DNA of 64,000 bases. Origin: Lolium rigidum. Its lineage: Eukaryota; Streptophyta; Magnoliopsida; Poales; Poaceae. Shown piece after piece: positions 1-11,759 of this stretch. A model generated the notes under the pieces. It was not told the DNA's origin, did not search any database, and saw nothing but the letters and a program-made list of their open reading frames with translations. The stretch spans positions 219,503,837-219,567,836 of the forward strand of contig NC_061514.1 of the NCBI RefSeq assembly GCF_022539505.1, read 5' to 3'. A program made the translations under genes and the position numbers. How positions within the stretch are numbered: the first letter of the stretch is position 1; each line of letters begins with the position of its first letter.

Positions 1-1848
1 TTGGATAAGTTGCATCGCATCATCGTTGCCATGTCATGCATATCATATCATGATCATGCCGATTCTTCTTTCGTAGTAGTAAGTGCTGCATCCGTTGTTT
101 GTTGTAGCGCTTTGCTTCTTCCCAGATAGGATCACGAAATGGTGATGTGAGATACGACGAGTTCTTCGACAAGTTCTTCTTCAGCTTTTCACAGGCGAGC
201 CCTCTCTCTTCACCTATTTTACATTTTGCTCTCCCTCACACTGCTTACATAGGTTGCGCTTCTTTATCGAGTCACGTGTCCTATTCCACTTGTTTACCAT
301 AATCAACCTATATGTATCATTCCTTACCCATAGCCGTTGCTTGATGTTTGAGCCTTGCGAGTCGTAGGTGTGTTTAGGCTCTATTGTTTATCTCGGTCTG
401 TTATCGGGATATGTTGGGTTGTTGGGAGGTTATCACATGCTATATCAGTTGTTGGAGATACACATGCTTTACTTAATTGTTAACAACTAAAATTGTAAGC
501 AGAGGCATCTGTGAGCCCCTTTGCGAAAGCATCGGATCTTTCACTCGCTAATGTCCCCTAGGACCCGAGTTCTTGTTATCTGTTCCGAGATTGAGGGCTC
601 CACCCGTACGTGGGGACGATTATCGGGACCCCCCTCACCCATTACCTTTTCTCAAGTCAGTTGAAAAGGGGGCCACAACCTTGGTTTTATTTGCCTATGC
701 CATGTATGCCATGCTTTACTTACTGTTGCCTTCGGGTGTTTACTTCCTGTTGCCTTCAGGTGTTTATATTCTGTACTGTACCCCGCGGGACGTTTAGCGA
801 AGCGTGTGGTCCACACGCCTAGCCGCCGTTGCAAACCCTGAGTCCGCTTCGGAGTATGGCCGAACTTCGATACGGGTAGCTTAGTCAGGTGGCCCCACTA
901 GACTTTCTTGTTGAACTGGGAACGGTCTTGTTGTGGGACATCCACCTGTCATAAGTGGGTCGAGCATGCGTATGGTTACATTTGGGAAACCCCTGCAGGG
1001 TGTACATCTTATCGATAAGCCTTGTCCGCGGTTATGGACGACTTGGAATTGTATAGCTTGATCATAGAACAACTTACACCGTTATCTTGTTGCTAATAAT
1101 CTGATAATAACTTGCGTAGTAATATAGCATTACTACAACCAACATATAACAAAATTCTCAACCGTGGAGTGCCTTTTATATTGCTTCTTCGCTTTGTTGA
1201 AGGGGATATGTGTATTTGGCTGGGTTATGTTTGTGTAGTATTTATCTGTTACCTTGTGCGCTCTCTTATCTTCTCTGAGTAGACGGATGTTGTAGCGTGT
1301 CTCTGTTGGATATAGTTTTGTTGCCGCTAAACCTACCATATAGCCCCCGGTGATATATTCACCTGGCGAGCATAGCCATTTCTAGTCTCGCTAAGTACGT
1401 GCCGGAGTTCGTTCCTTGGTACTTACCCTCGCCTTTTCTCTTTCTCTTTTGTTTCCTCCCTTTTGTCGGCAACCGATGGCCCGACTTCGACAGGTACAAG
1501 ATGATGACGTTAGCAAGGTTACCCTTCCGGCTTCGCCTGGGCAGGATTATGGACGCCATCGTTTATCTTCAGGACTCTTAGTCCAATTTGTATCTTGTCC
1601 GTACTCGGACGTATTCGATCTTCTGTATGATTTGGATCTTTGTATTGTATATCCGTATCTTGACTCGTTGGAGTCGTTGTTGTAATATATCTGTTTCTTG
1701 TGGGCTCTATTGTAATCCTGTTGTAATGTTACCGCTCGTATTAATTCCTCTAGCATCACGTGTGTGATTCGTCGTGCATGTCGTGTCGGAGGGCGTCTCT
1801 GAATCGATATCGTGCGGATTTCGGCGGGATCGTTGGAATCCTCAGGGT
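1..1848 (+). mobile_element. Retroelement LTR/leader remnant, family not identified
   Basis: No recognisable gene lies here. The stretch looks like the long non-coding LTR and leader of a Triticeae retrotransposon read on the plus strand. A short open frame begins near 1476 and runs to 1685, starting MARLRQVQDDD, which could be a degenerate gag start. The right boundary is abrupt: minus-strand pol sequence of another element stops at about 1846-1851. The left edge runs out of the window, so neither terminus can be fixed. Assignment as LTR rather than other repeat DNA is inference. Confidence 0.4.
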
Positions 1849-2831
1849 ACCGGTTCCGGGGCGTCAAAACCTCGCTCAGGTAGTATATCAGCCTCTGCAT
1901 GGTTTTTTGCTTCCTCCTCTCTTTCTACCACAACCACACCACTTACAACCCGGTTTGTTGCCGCTATGTAAAGCAACATGGGTTCCCTTTCCAAAGGTGA
2001 AGCCAATACCGGAGTGGTGGCGAGCATTTTCTTTAACTCTTTGAACGCTGCGTCCGCCTGCGGGGTCCAGACGAAAGTATCCGATTTCTTCATTAAGGCA
2101 TAGAGCGGCAAGGTTTTTCCCCCCAACCGGCTTATGAACCGGCTTAATGATGCCAAGCTTCCGGTAAAATTTTGCACATCTTTGAGGAATTGAGGTAAAT
2201 CCATCCGTTCGATGGCCCGAATTTTTACCGTATTAACCTCTATACCGTGGCTCGAGACCAGGAAACCGAGCAGCTTTCCGGCAGGAACGCCTAAAGTGCA
2301 CTTCGCCGGATTGAGTTTCATCCTGAACCTTCGCAAGTTGTCAAACGTTTGCCTCAGATCATCGATCAGAGTATCTTTTAGTTTCGTTTTTATCACAACG
2401 TCATCGACATAGACTTGCACGTTTTAACGATTTGATCGTGAAGACATTTTTTGCATACATCGCTGGTATGTTGCGCCAACATATTTCAAACCAAAAGACA
2501 TAGTGACATGGCAATAAGCCCCGTGCGGGGTAATGAACGCTGTCTTTATTTGATCTTCCTTTTTTAGGGGAATTTTGTGGAAACCGGAATAAGCATCCAG
2601 AAAAGACAACAGTTCACAACCAACGGTGGAATCGATCACCTGATCAATGCGGGGTAGCGGGAACGGATCCTTGGGACGAGCCTTGTTCAGGTTGGTGTAG
2701 TCAATGCACATGCGCCACACCTTTGGAGCCTTGGGGTCTTCTTCTTTCTTCTTCTCGACCAGAACCGGATTGGCCAGCCACTCAGTGTGCAGTACTTCTA
2801 CGATGAAACCGGAAACCAGCAGCTTCGTCAC
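1842..2831 (-). pseudogene. Reverse transcriptase and start of RNase H
   Basis: RT motifs appear in order: WRMCIDYTNLNKA, the PFPLPRID segment, SFLDAYSGFHKI, TPHGAYCHVTMSFGL, and the catalytic YVDD at about 2410. In-frame TAA at 2424-2426 falls just before YVDD. The RNase H/thumb region follows, with LGFLVSSHGIEV and FKELKKMLATTPVLASP. At about 1895 the conserved IYYLSEVLTP block moves to another frame, so a frameshift is present. Homology ends at about 1846-1851 where another retroelement begins. It would have copied element RNA into DNA; no function remains. Confidence 0.85.
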
Positions 2832-2876
2832 TTCTTCTCCAGTGATCTTCCTCCTATCTTCAGCAAACCGGCATAA

Positions 2877-3257
2877 AGGCTATCTCACCGGCTTCGCATC
2901 CTTCCGGACATTCAGAGAGTGCTCAGCCAACTCCCTCGGCACACCCACCAGGTCATCAGTAGACTAGGCGAAGATGTTCCGATTCTCACGGGGGAAGTTG
3001 ATGAGCGCGCTTTCCTATGCCTCACTTAGGCCGGCACAGATACGAACGGTGCGCTCTGGGTGAGCCGGATCCAGCACGATGTCCTTTGTCTCCTTCGTCG
3101 GTTTGAAAGCCGGTGCGCCAAGCTGGCCCCTCTTTGACGCTAAGTTTAGCTGGGAGGATTGAGCCAGCGCAACTGCGGTTTGGATTCTCCTTTTTTCTTC
3201 CGCTATGACCAGCGATTCGGCCAGGTTTGCTCCGGCAGAGGCAGTTTCCAGCGACAC
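2877..3257 (-). pseudogene. Protease-RT linker with three in-frame stops
   Basis: Same frame as the protease and RT pieces. It begins SLETASAGANLAES and carries TAG codons at 3015-3017, 2964-2966 and 2880-2882. The amino-acid sequence between the stops remains typical of the element, for example AEHSLNVRKDAKPVR. This shows the frame itself is intact and only point stops were gained. Confidence 0.7.
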
Positions 3258-3260
3258 TTT

Positions 3261-4454
3261 CTAGTTTCCCACCACGGTTAAGGGACCATTGGGTGCCGGC
3301 ATCTTCATCTTGAGGTATGCGGTATGAGTTGAGGCCATGAATCTTGCCAGTGCCGGCCGCCTCAGCAGTGCATGGTAAGGGCTATCGAGATCAACCACTT
3401 TGAACAGAATGTTTTCAACGCGACAATTGTGACGGCCGCTGAACAACACATCAACCCGAACTTTGCCCATTGGCGAATAGGACAATCCCGGAACGATGCC
3501 GTGGAAAGTCATGTGACTTGGCTCCAGCATATTTGGAGTTATGCCAAGGGTATGCATGGTGTGCCGGTACATGATGTTTATGCTGCTACCATTGTCCACC
3601 AGCACTTTGCTGAACCGGAGTCTCGACAATGGCCCGTGCATTATCAGATCCACCACCAAAGCATATCCGCCCGGATTCGGCATCACTTTCGGATGATCCT
3701 TAAACGACCAAGTGATCTCTTGTTCTGACCACAACATGTACTTCGGCACTGCTGGTATCACCGCGTTCACTTCCATGGAACGGTGACGCATACTTTGTCG
3801 GTCTCTCGGTTCAGTTACGAACACCACACAATACACATCCGGATCGTGATAAACATTCCGGCCCAAAGGTGCCGGGGGCGGAGCCTGGTTATTGCCCCGC
3901 GCCACTTGGTGAACTTCTTGCTGCTGCTGCGGCCGATTCTGCTGAGCGAAAACCGGTTGCGCATTCGCCCCGGTTAGCGGTGGCGGTGGTGGCAACGCCT
4001 CGAAACCTTGGTCTCTACCATCTTTCATCATGCCTCTCTCCATCAACCTCTTGGTCGAGGAGCAATCTTTTGTTAAGTGGTTTGCTGGCCTAGTTGGATT
4101 TGGTGTGTGCCAACGGCACGGCTGATCCATAGTGGATTCCATGGTGTACTTGGCTTGGTCTTGCCACTGCTTTTTCTCAACCCATTGTTTCTTTTGGCCA
4201 GCCCACGGCTGCGTTCCGATTTTCTGCCTTTGGCTTTCGCCAGCACCAGAATTGTCCTGCACTGCGGCCACTTGTTGCATTCCGTATCTACTATCTGGAA
4301 AATCTTCCCTTCTTTTGTTATGATGGTTATTCCGGTGCTGATCTGGGCGCGGTGGGAACCTTGGCGTAGGATCAGCTTCGATTGCCGGTTGCATTGGATC
4401 TCCCAACGCATAGTTATCAGCCACCCAGATCATTTCGCTCAAGGTGGTTGGCAT
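3261..4454 (-). pseudogene. Zinc-knuckle and aspartic protease part of gag-pol
   Basis: A 397-codon open stretch in the same frame as the gag core. Near residues 112-130 a CCHC-like knuckle is visible (C-x2-H ... H-x4-C). A proline/glutamine-rich linker follows. The retropepsin active site lies around residue 287 as LVDNGSS, where this lineage usually has DGGSS; the Asn may be a mutation. Near the C terminus LLRRPALARFMA matches the usual end of the protease domain. TAG at 3261-3263 closes the stretch, but the frame continues beyond it, so the stop is a lesion rather than a natural end. Confidence 0.8.
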
Positions 4455-4472
4455 GTTTCTTTCTAACTTTTG

Positions 4473-6063
4473 TCACAACAGTGAGCCTCTCCGGCACCCA
4501 TTGCTGAACCAGGCAATTGCCTGTGCTTCAATAACACCCTCGCAAGAGTTACTTGTGGAGTTCCACCGGGTCAGATAATCCCGGTCTGTTTCATTCTCGC
4601 GCTGCTGGCACATAGCAAGCTGCTGCGGTATGTTTGGCCTCTGGTATGTACTGCTGAAGTTGCTTACGAACGCTTCTTCAAATTCAAGCCAGCTGTTTAT
4701 GCTTCCTTTTAGCAAATTGTTAAGCCAAATACGTGCCGGACCCACCAGCACCGACGGTATGTATCTAACCGCCCAACGCCGGCTTGCTCCGCCAGTTGCG
4801 GTTCCTCCACCCCCAGCGACATATACCGCGGTGACATAATCCGCAAGCCAATCTTTCGGCTTAGTGGTACCATCGTATGTTTTTGTGTCACGGGGCAACT
4901 GAAAGTTGCGTACTGGTGGTTCTTCCCTCATGATCCACGGGCCAAAACATTGTGGACCCGGAGGACCCTCAGCCTCGATCATTTTGGACAAATACACTCT
5001 GTCCAGCCTGTGCCGCGCATCTTTATCCGGCAAGTATCTTTCTCCAACACGTTCTCCCAGAGGATTCCGGTAATTTCTGGCTCGCTCCCAACCAGAATCG
5101 GCTTCATCATAACGGTTTGGTGCTGTCGCGACACCCCTTTGGTACCTTTGCGCTGCTGCCTCTTGTGCGGCATAGCCCGCTCTTTGTAGGCGATAGTTTT
5201 GCCTGGTTTCACCGTTTCCGGTACCATCGTTTCTGGCATAACCGTTTCCGGCATTGCCTGCCCCTTGGATTTTTCTACCGACATCATGTTGCCCGGCTTT
5301 CTGTTTTTCGGCCAAAACTGGATCTTACCAGTCATTTGTTGTGCATTCGCATCTTTTTGTCTTCTTTTGCTCGGATGGGGGGACGAAGCCTTCCCATGCG
5401 ATTTTCTTATGGCATTTCTTGCCGAACGCACCGATTGCGATGCTGCGGCTGCTTGTTGTTTCGGGCTAGCTCTGCATTTTGCGCCTCAATCATATCTAGC
5501 ATTTCTCTTACCCTAGCTTGCTGTTTTTGCTAAGGCATCACCTGACAAGGAATCACATGCTTCTACCGCAACCCTAGCAGCTTTCAAAGTTTTATCCGAC
5601 TGCTGTACTTAGGTTTCTCTATCATGCTCAAAGATACCGACGTGCTCTTACCGGAAAGAACTTCCCGACGCAGATCCTGATCTAAGTTACGACCCTTAAG
5701 CCGGTTTCCCGTTGCTCTAGCAGGGTTCGCGCTAACGGAAGCAAAGCCATGTGCAGCGTTATACTCACGTAGGGTCAGGTTGAGCTCCTGCTGGGCCTTG
5801 ACGACATCCGCTGCACTGGAGAGCAGCTTCTGCCACTGTGCCTCTAGTTCGGCTTGGGTAGCCGCGGTGTCGGCGTTGCGCGCGATGGGCGTGGCCAACA
5901 TGCTCATGGCCGCTTGCAGCGGGGTTGCTGCCGGTGGCACAGTAGAGGTAGCGGCAATGACTTCGTTGCGCTCGGTCGAAGGCTTGGCTGTGCGCGTGGA
6001 CTTGGTTTGCCTAGCTCCCTCCCCTGCAGTTTCTTTGCCGGCGCCTCCTGTGCCAGCCATCAT
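4473..6063 (-). pseudogene. Broken gag of the Tat-type element
   Basis: The likely start is the double ATG at 6063-6058 (MMAGTGGAG). The first part, to 5584, is Ala/Thr-rich with a helical QAELEAQWQKLL stretch. The second part (5315-4473) carries the conserved retrotransposon gag core, including GPARIWLNNL, FEEAFVSNF, and DRDYLTRW. The two parts lie in different frames, so at least one frameshift separates them. In the frame of the second part there is a TAA just upstream of 5315 and a TGA at 4473-4475, after which the same frame continues into the protease region. It would have encoded the structural capsid protein; this copy cannot be translated whole. Confidence 0.8.
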
Positions 6064-6370
6064 CACCTTGATGCTGCCGGCAGCGCGGTTGGAGCGCAGC
6101 CCGCGTGCAGCTGAAGACCTTGGCGGATCCGGCACCACCAGCACTAGCGTTGGGTACTGGCGCTCCGGCACAGTGCCGAAGTAGATGCGATGGGAGCCGA
6201 ACTCGAAGATGCGGCCTTTCTTGGGGAAGCGGCCGCTGTTGGCGAAGCAACCCGCATTGTCGTTGACGAAAACCAGCGAGCTGAGGCGCTGGACGAGGCC
6301 GGACACCACACGCTCACCGAAGACAGTGAGAAGGCCCGCCCGGATGTGAACTCCAGCAAGCGCAGCTGCT

Positions 6371-6390
6371 GGCCCCATGGTGGGCGCCAA
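6371..6390 (-). promoter_or_regulatory. Primer-binding site of the Tat-type element
   Basis: The minus strand reads TTGGCGCCCACCATGGGGCC, the tRNA-primer type seen in many plant Ty3 elements. One base separates it from the LTR end at 6392. Confidence 0.75.
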
Positions 6391-6391
6391 C

Positions 6392-7118
6392 TGTCGTCGT
6401 GGTGTAACAACAAATGTCATGGGATGGCTTAAGTTGGGGCCGAATGTGCGCTAGAGGATCCGGGGGAGGGTTTGGTTAACAGGGAAAGTGGAGAAAAGAT
6501 ACCGGATTGTATTGCTTAACTTAGCTGATGGACAGGGGTTGAAGAATGTACGGTACAATATCTCTCCTATTCGCTACTGATTGTCTGATTGATAGTTTTT
6601 GCGCAGGGGTGTGCCCCCTCTCCTTATATAGGGGAGAGGGTGTCTTACAAGGGAAGAACCCCTAATGGAATATTTGAAGAGCTAAGCTAATTTATAAAGC
6701 TACTTTGGCCCAGCTGACGCCGGTTCTGTCTTTAATCAGGGACTGCTGACCTCGCCCGGTATCTTTAACGTCAGCAACTGCTTTGGCGTCAGGGCTTCGA
6801 TTAAAGCTGAAGTGCTTCGCTCATCCTGTCCTTTGGTCCTTGGAGGAATCTTTGACTGGAGTACCGACTTGCTACAGTGAGCTTATACCGCATCTCCGGT
6901 ACCTTTACCTCTGGGTTCCGGTATCCTGGTCCTTGGTGGCATAAACTCTCTTGCCCCCCGTACTCCGGCATACCCCTCCTAGGATACCGGTTTGTACCAG
7001 CTTAGCGTAGCTGAACTTAACCTTTATAATACATATCAATCTTTAATCTGGTTTACAGATAGAATATTATGGCGCATTTGCCATAGTCTTGGCCTACCGG
7101 GGGCCACCCCCCCCGACA
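6392..7118 (-). repeat. 5' LTR of the Tat-type element
   Basis: The 727-bp block starts TGTCG and ends CGACA on the plus strand, a perfect short inverted terminal repeat of LTR type. Its inner edge is one base from the PBS. A minus-strand TATA element lies near the middle. The second LTR is missing, so boundaries rest on the termini and the PBS alone. Confidence 0.8.
6625..6630 (-). promoter_or_regulatory. LTR TATA box
   Basis: TATATA on the minus strand sits between two GC-rich CCCTCTCC-like arms in the LTR. Its position in the LTR fits the element's transcription start region. No TSS can be fixed from sequence. Confidence 0.5.
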
Positions 7119-7575
7119 ATACCAATATTGCAATTTCCATCACCACTCACCATATCATTACCTTGTGTCTTGTCACACATTGGTGAAGTGGATGAAGATG
7201 AGCGGTCATCACGGCCGGAAGTGGAAGCAATACAATCATCCTCAATAATATTGGACACATCATATTTATCTTGAAGCTTTGTCCATAATTCACGAGTGCT
7301 CCCAAAAGGCATGATTGATGAAGTAACTACATTGCTCACAACAATGGAAAACACATGAGAATCAAGAGCATCGAGGCAAGTGTTTTTCTTCTCCTCAAGA
7401 GATAAATTTTGGGATCCTTAGGAGAAGAAAAACCCATGTCAAGAGTTCGCTCCATGTCCGGGGAAATACCCCGCAAAATATTAAGCACATAAAGTTTCCA
7501 TAGATCATAATTTGTGCCATCAAATATAAACAAGTTATTGTGCGCTAATCCCCTAACCGACATCTTTACTCTCAT
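7119..7575 (-). pseudogene. Copia-type gag (UBN2-like) fragment
   Basis: Starting at the ATG at 7575 or 7563, the minus strand encodes FIFDGTNYDLWKLYV, the hallmark start of Copia gag polypeptide. The homology then changes frame near 7395 and continues through the VSNVVTSSIMPF and ELWTKLQDKYD segments. The fragment stops at 7119, where the Tat-type LTR was inserted. It is the 5' end of the Copia element whose LTR lies at 7619-9719. Confidence 0.8.
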
Positions 7576-7604
7576 GGTGGTGAAGCCTAAGAATGAGAGA
7601 CCTT

Positions 7605-7616
7605 GCTCTGATACCA
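7605..7616 (-). promoter_or_regulatory. Copia primer-binding site (initiator-Met tRNA type)
   Basis: The minus strand reads TGGTATCAGAGC, two bases from the LTR edge at 7619. This is the standard Copia PBS and marks the 7619-9719 repeat as a 5' LTR for the left-hand copy. Confidence 0.85.
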
Positions 7617-7618
7617 AT

Positions 7619-9719
7619 TGAAAGGACACGGATGTCGCCTAGAGGGGGGGTGAATAGGCGGTTTAAAACTTATACGAGATGGGCTTAACAAATGCGGAAT
7701 AAAACTACCATTTACTTTGTCAAGCCCAAAGCCTATATACTATGGTTCACCTATGTGCACCAACAACTTATGCTAAGCAATACAAGAAACTATGTGATAG
7801 CAAGATATATAACTTCAAGCACGATGGCTATCACAAAGTGAAGTGCGTAAGTAAAGAGCTCGGGTATAGAGATAACCGAGGCACGCGGGAGACGATGATT
7901 TGACCCAAAGTTCACACTCTTGCGAGTGCTAATCTCCGTTGGAGAGGTGCGATGGCTTAGTTCTGCCGAACGCCACAAATGGCCTCACCCCAAGATGCGG
8001 GAGTCACACCACACACCGAGCGCCACGAAGGCGCTTCACCTTAGTATCCGGTGACCCTCGCCACAAAGGCCTAGGTCACGGTTCCACTAAGGGATTTCCT
8101 TCGAGGCGAAAACCGAGCCTTACAAAAAGGTTGGGGCACACATCCACAACTTAATTGGAGGCTCCCAACAAATCACCACAAAGGCCTAGAATCTGTCTAG
8201 GGTTCCAAGAACCCAAGAGTAACAACCTTCTTGCTTTCACCACCACGAATCTTCGTGGAAAGCTCAAACCGATGCACCAAATGCAATGGCAAGTTCCTCA
8301 CTCTCAAATTCCACCAAAGCTACAAAAGCTATTGGGGGAATAAGAGAGGAAGAACAAAGGAAATTCACTAAGAACTCCAAGATCAAGTTCTAGAGTATTC
8401 CACTCACAAAGAGAGGGATTTGATTGGTAGGAATGTAGATCTAGATCTCCTCTTCCTTTTCCCTCAAAAAGATTCAAGAAGCATAGGAGGAGTAGAGGGA
8501 TATGGCAAGCTCTCAAGGTCAACAATGGTGGAGAGCAAATAGGGGAAGAGATGGCAGCCCAAGGTGGAAGAAGGGGGCTTAAATACCCCCTCCATCTGAA
8601 ATATGACCGTTTTGGTAGGCTCAGGCCGGATTATATGGGGCCAGATATTTGCAAATATCCGGCCCCCGAAAAATGGCTAAGGACCAGAAAAAACATATAT
8701 TTTGTTTGGGCCGGATATTCCGGGGGCCGGATAATCCGCCCCCAACTTGGGCCGGAATATCCGCCCCCTGAAAACTGGCAGAAACATCAAACTGAAACGG
8801 GCATAATTTTAGCATCCGGACTCCGATTTTGATGATCTTGGGCTCGTTTTGAATCTAGGAACAAGCTATACAAAATCATGCAGGGAACCATCGTAGTACA
8901 ACAAGGGAGGATATAAATAAATGATGAACGGTTTGACCTATCTAAAAAAGACATACCGGTAAAACCTCCAACCTCAAAAATGCAACAAGTTGCCCGTGCA
9001 AAAACCATTCTCGATGAACTAGAGCTTGTCATGAGAATAAGTACAAGCTCTAAAACATCACATGAATAAGATCCAAATAACAACCAAGAAAGATGATGCA
9101 AGGATGCAAAGGTTTGAGATCTCCGAAGGATACGACCAAGTTACTCACTTGAGAGCCCTCTTGATAGTACGACAACTAAACTACAAACCGGTCTCCAACT
9201 ATACCATGAGACCGGTGAGAAAGAAACCCTATCAATAGCAAACCTTAACCTTGCACATTCCTTTTGAGCTTGATGATGACGGTCTTGACCGCAACAAGAT
9301 GTAACGCCTTTCTTGATTGTGCTTGCTTGATGAAGTCATGCGAATTGCTCCCCCATACTCCACTATGGGAGAGCTTCTTCTTCGGTGCATCTTCACATAT
9401 CCATGAACACCATATGGATGTCAAGCTTCAAGCATATGATCTCTTCGAGTTGGCTCATCTTGAACTTGCACTTCATTTCTTCATTCTTCATCATGTTGAT
9501 GTCTTGAAGTAACTTGAGGGCTCACTTCATCTTCATCTTCAAGACATACTTGACACTTGATATCCTTCATCAATTTCTTCTTATTGCAATCTTGAAGCCA
9601 ACATATGGTTGAAGCATTGCCTATGGACAACTCCTACAAATATAACTCAATGCAAACATTAGTCCATAGGGATTGTCATTAATTACCAAAACCACACTTG
9701 GGGGCTCCATGCACTTTCA
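7619..9719 (-). repeat. Copia LTR shared by two tandem copies
   Basis: A block of about 2.1 kb with termini TGAAAG and CTTTCA on the minus strand. On its left is the PBS and gag of one copy. On its right, minus-strand sequence reads ATGGGGGAGAT directly into the LTR, which is the polypurine tract expected before a 3' LTR. One LTR therefore serves as 5' LTR for the left copy and 3' LTR for the right copy. The interior is non-coding and includes GGCCGGATATT-type inverted segments at 8620-8770. Confidence 0.8.
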
Positions 9720-9768
9720 ATCTCCCCCATTTTGGTAATTGATGACAATCTCTTTCAGAGGATATATA
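9720..9768 (-). mobile_element. 3' end of right-hand Copia copy with polypurine tract
   Basis: The polypurine tract lies at about 9720-9731 on the minus strand. The piece is interrupted at 9768 by the giant element and resumes at 24335. The five bases 9764-9768 (ATATA) are the left target-site duplicate of that insertion. Confidence 0.75.
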
Positions 9769-10643
9769 TGTAATATCCCAGGTTTAGAGGCAACAAAATG
9801 AGAGAACACCAAAGTGTGCATTGCATTCATGCATAGAAAATCCGGGGGATTTTCGCGCTTTCAAATAAAACTTACCACGATCCATCGAAGTTTCACTTGA
9901 CTTGCTGGAATTGAAGTAGACCATCAAGTCAAGCGCTATAAACTTCACTGTGATCTTTGCTAAAACCTTGTTTTGGGTAGAGATGATTTGATCTATGGAT
10001 TAGATCAAATGGAATTAGATTTACAACAACACATTCTTTAAGAATCAAACTCTAACTTATTAACACTTAAAAGTTAGCAACTACCTTTGTGTGTAATTTA
10101 AATTCACTTATAAGTAAGGTAAACCACAGGGTCTAAAGTGCATAAAAGCCACACATTCTTATTTAAATCATAACTTATTAAATATATGAAATATCATAAA
10201 ACTAAATCCATTTACATTACGAATTATAGATCAAACTATTTGAATAAAATTAACTATGAGTACTTTGAAACTCATATGATCATGCCTTGGTGAAATCAAA
10301 CCCAACTATCCAAAATTGAGAAACAACCCTCAACCTTGACCTTTTGATCAATATAATAACATAAATCCAATCATACATGATATGGAACACTATTCACAAG
10401 TATAAAACCATCCACAAGATATTTAGTAACAAATGCCACTTGGCTATCTAAAAATAAATCATATGAGAGGATAATCTCTATGCCACATGGGATGAAAATA
10501 TCTACATGACTTGCTTTCCAAGCTTTGCCACCTCATGCTCAAAGGATTGCTATGGATGAGGGCATGACAACCAAGCACCTTACTCATCAAACCAAATCAA
10601 GAGTCACCACCTATGTGTCATGATACTAGAGCTTGCCCAAGCC

Positions 10644-10651
10644 TATAAATA
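10644..10651 (+). promoter_or_regulatory. TATA box of 5' LTR
   Basis: TATAAATA followed by AGAGCCACACACTTCATCC, a typical plant core-promoter layout. The same sequence occurs at 19384-19391 in the 3' LTR. Confidence 0.6.
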
Positions 10652-11759
10652 GAGCCACACACTTCATCCATTTCATCACCTTGTAGCATGACACAAGGAA
10701 GAGAACACATAGAGCCACTCCATATGAATTAGCTAGGATCAAGATGAAGAAGCTAGGAGGTGGAGGCATACCACAAGATGCAGGTTTATCAGATTTCCTG
10801 AAGAACAAGCTACATAAGATTGCAAGGTAGAATTCCTAGGCAAACCATATATTTAGAGGATCATATCATCATCTCTTGAGTAAGATCTTAGGATATTCCA
10901 AGATATTGAGAAGTGAGAGAAGTTATAATACTAACCATAGTCATGTTCATACAAGAATATTAGAGAAGTACTAATCCTAGTTGTTCAAGTCAATATTTGA
11001 TCTTAGAAGTGAGAACCCTATTTCAATAACAATACCTTAGCAAACCAATTCTATAATCATCACAACTTGGTGTTAATTATAAACCCTAAGAATCTAGGAT
11101 GAGTGTGATGAGAGGAATATTAAAGAGGGATTAGTGAGGAATGAGTGGATCTTGTCTAATGCATGATTATACCTTGTAGATTTAGATCATAAGTTAAACC
11201 ATATGATTATTAGATCTCATCTATCACATAAGATAATAAGCATATCACTAGTAGTTAACCCAGACCAATCCTCATGCCTACTTATATTGCAATTTAATGA
11301 AGAGTATGCAAAACCCTAAACCCTTTCACATAGGATCCACTTCACATAAAATGATATGCCCTACCTTGTGTATCATGGATCATAAGTATAATCCAAGCTA
11401 GAAGTTGCTAAGCAAGATTAGTAATTATAGAGTTTAATCAACCATTTTCTCAAACCTTAAGAACTATCATTCACATAAAATCATGAACCAATTCCATTTC
11501 CTTTACCATTTGTTAAACCCTAGCTATAATTAAATTATATGTGAATGATCACTATGGTTAAGCACTAGAAAAATAGAATGTGTTCACCATGCACATGTTC
11601 TAAATTTCAAATCAATTAAAACATGTTTAATTCCTTAAATTAGCAAAGCAATTGAGATAAACTCTAAAATCATATCTATTTGAATTTTGAATTATGTCTC
11701 ATAAGAACACAAAATAAATCAATGATAATATGGTTATTTATAAACAAAACCATACAGTA

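Larger units (their letters stand above)
1842..7118 (-). mobile_element. Truncated Ty3 (Tat/Retand-type) LTR retrotransposon
   Basis: In minus orientation the order is LTR (6392-7118), PBS, gag, protease, RT and RNase H, which is the Ty3 order. The element is cut at about 1846, just after the start of RNase H, so integrase and the 3' LTR are missing. The RT and RNase H sequence style and the PBS TTGGCGCCCACCATGGGGCC fit the Tat lineage. It inserted into Copia gag sequence, which resumes at 7119. Stop codons interrupt the coding frame, so it is a dead copy. Confidence 0.85.

Noticed and set aside
3372..6432. Plus-strand open frames opposite the Tat-type gag-pol
   Set aside because: They are antisense shadows of the minus-strand frame and show no domain.
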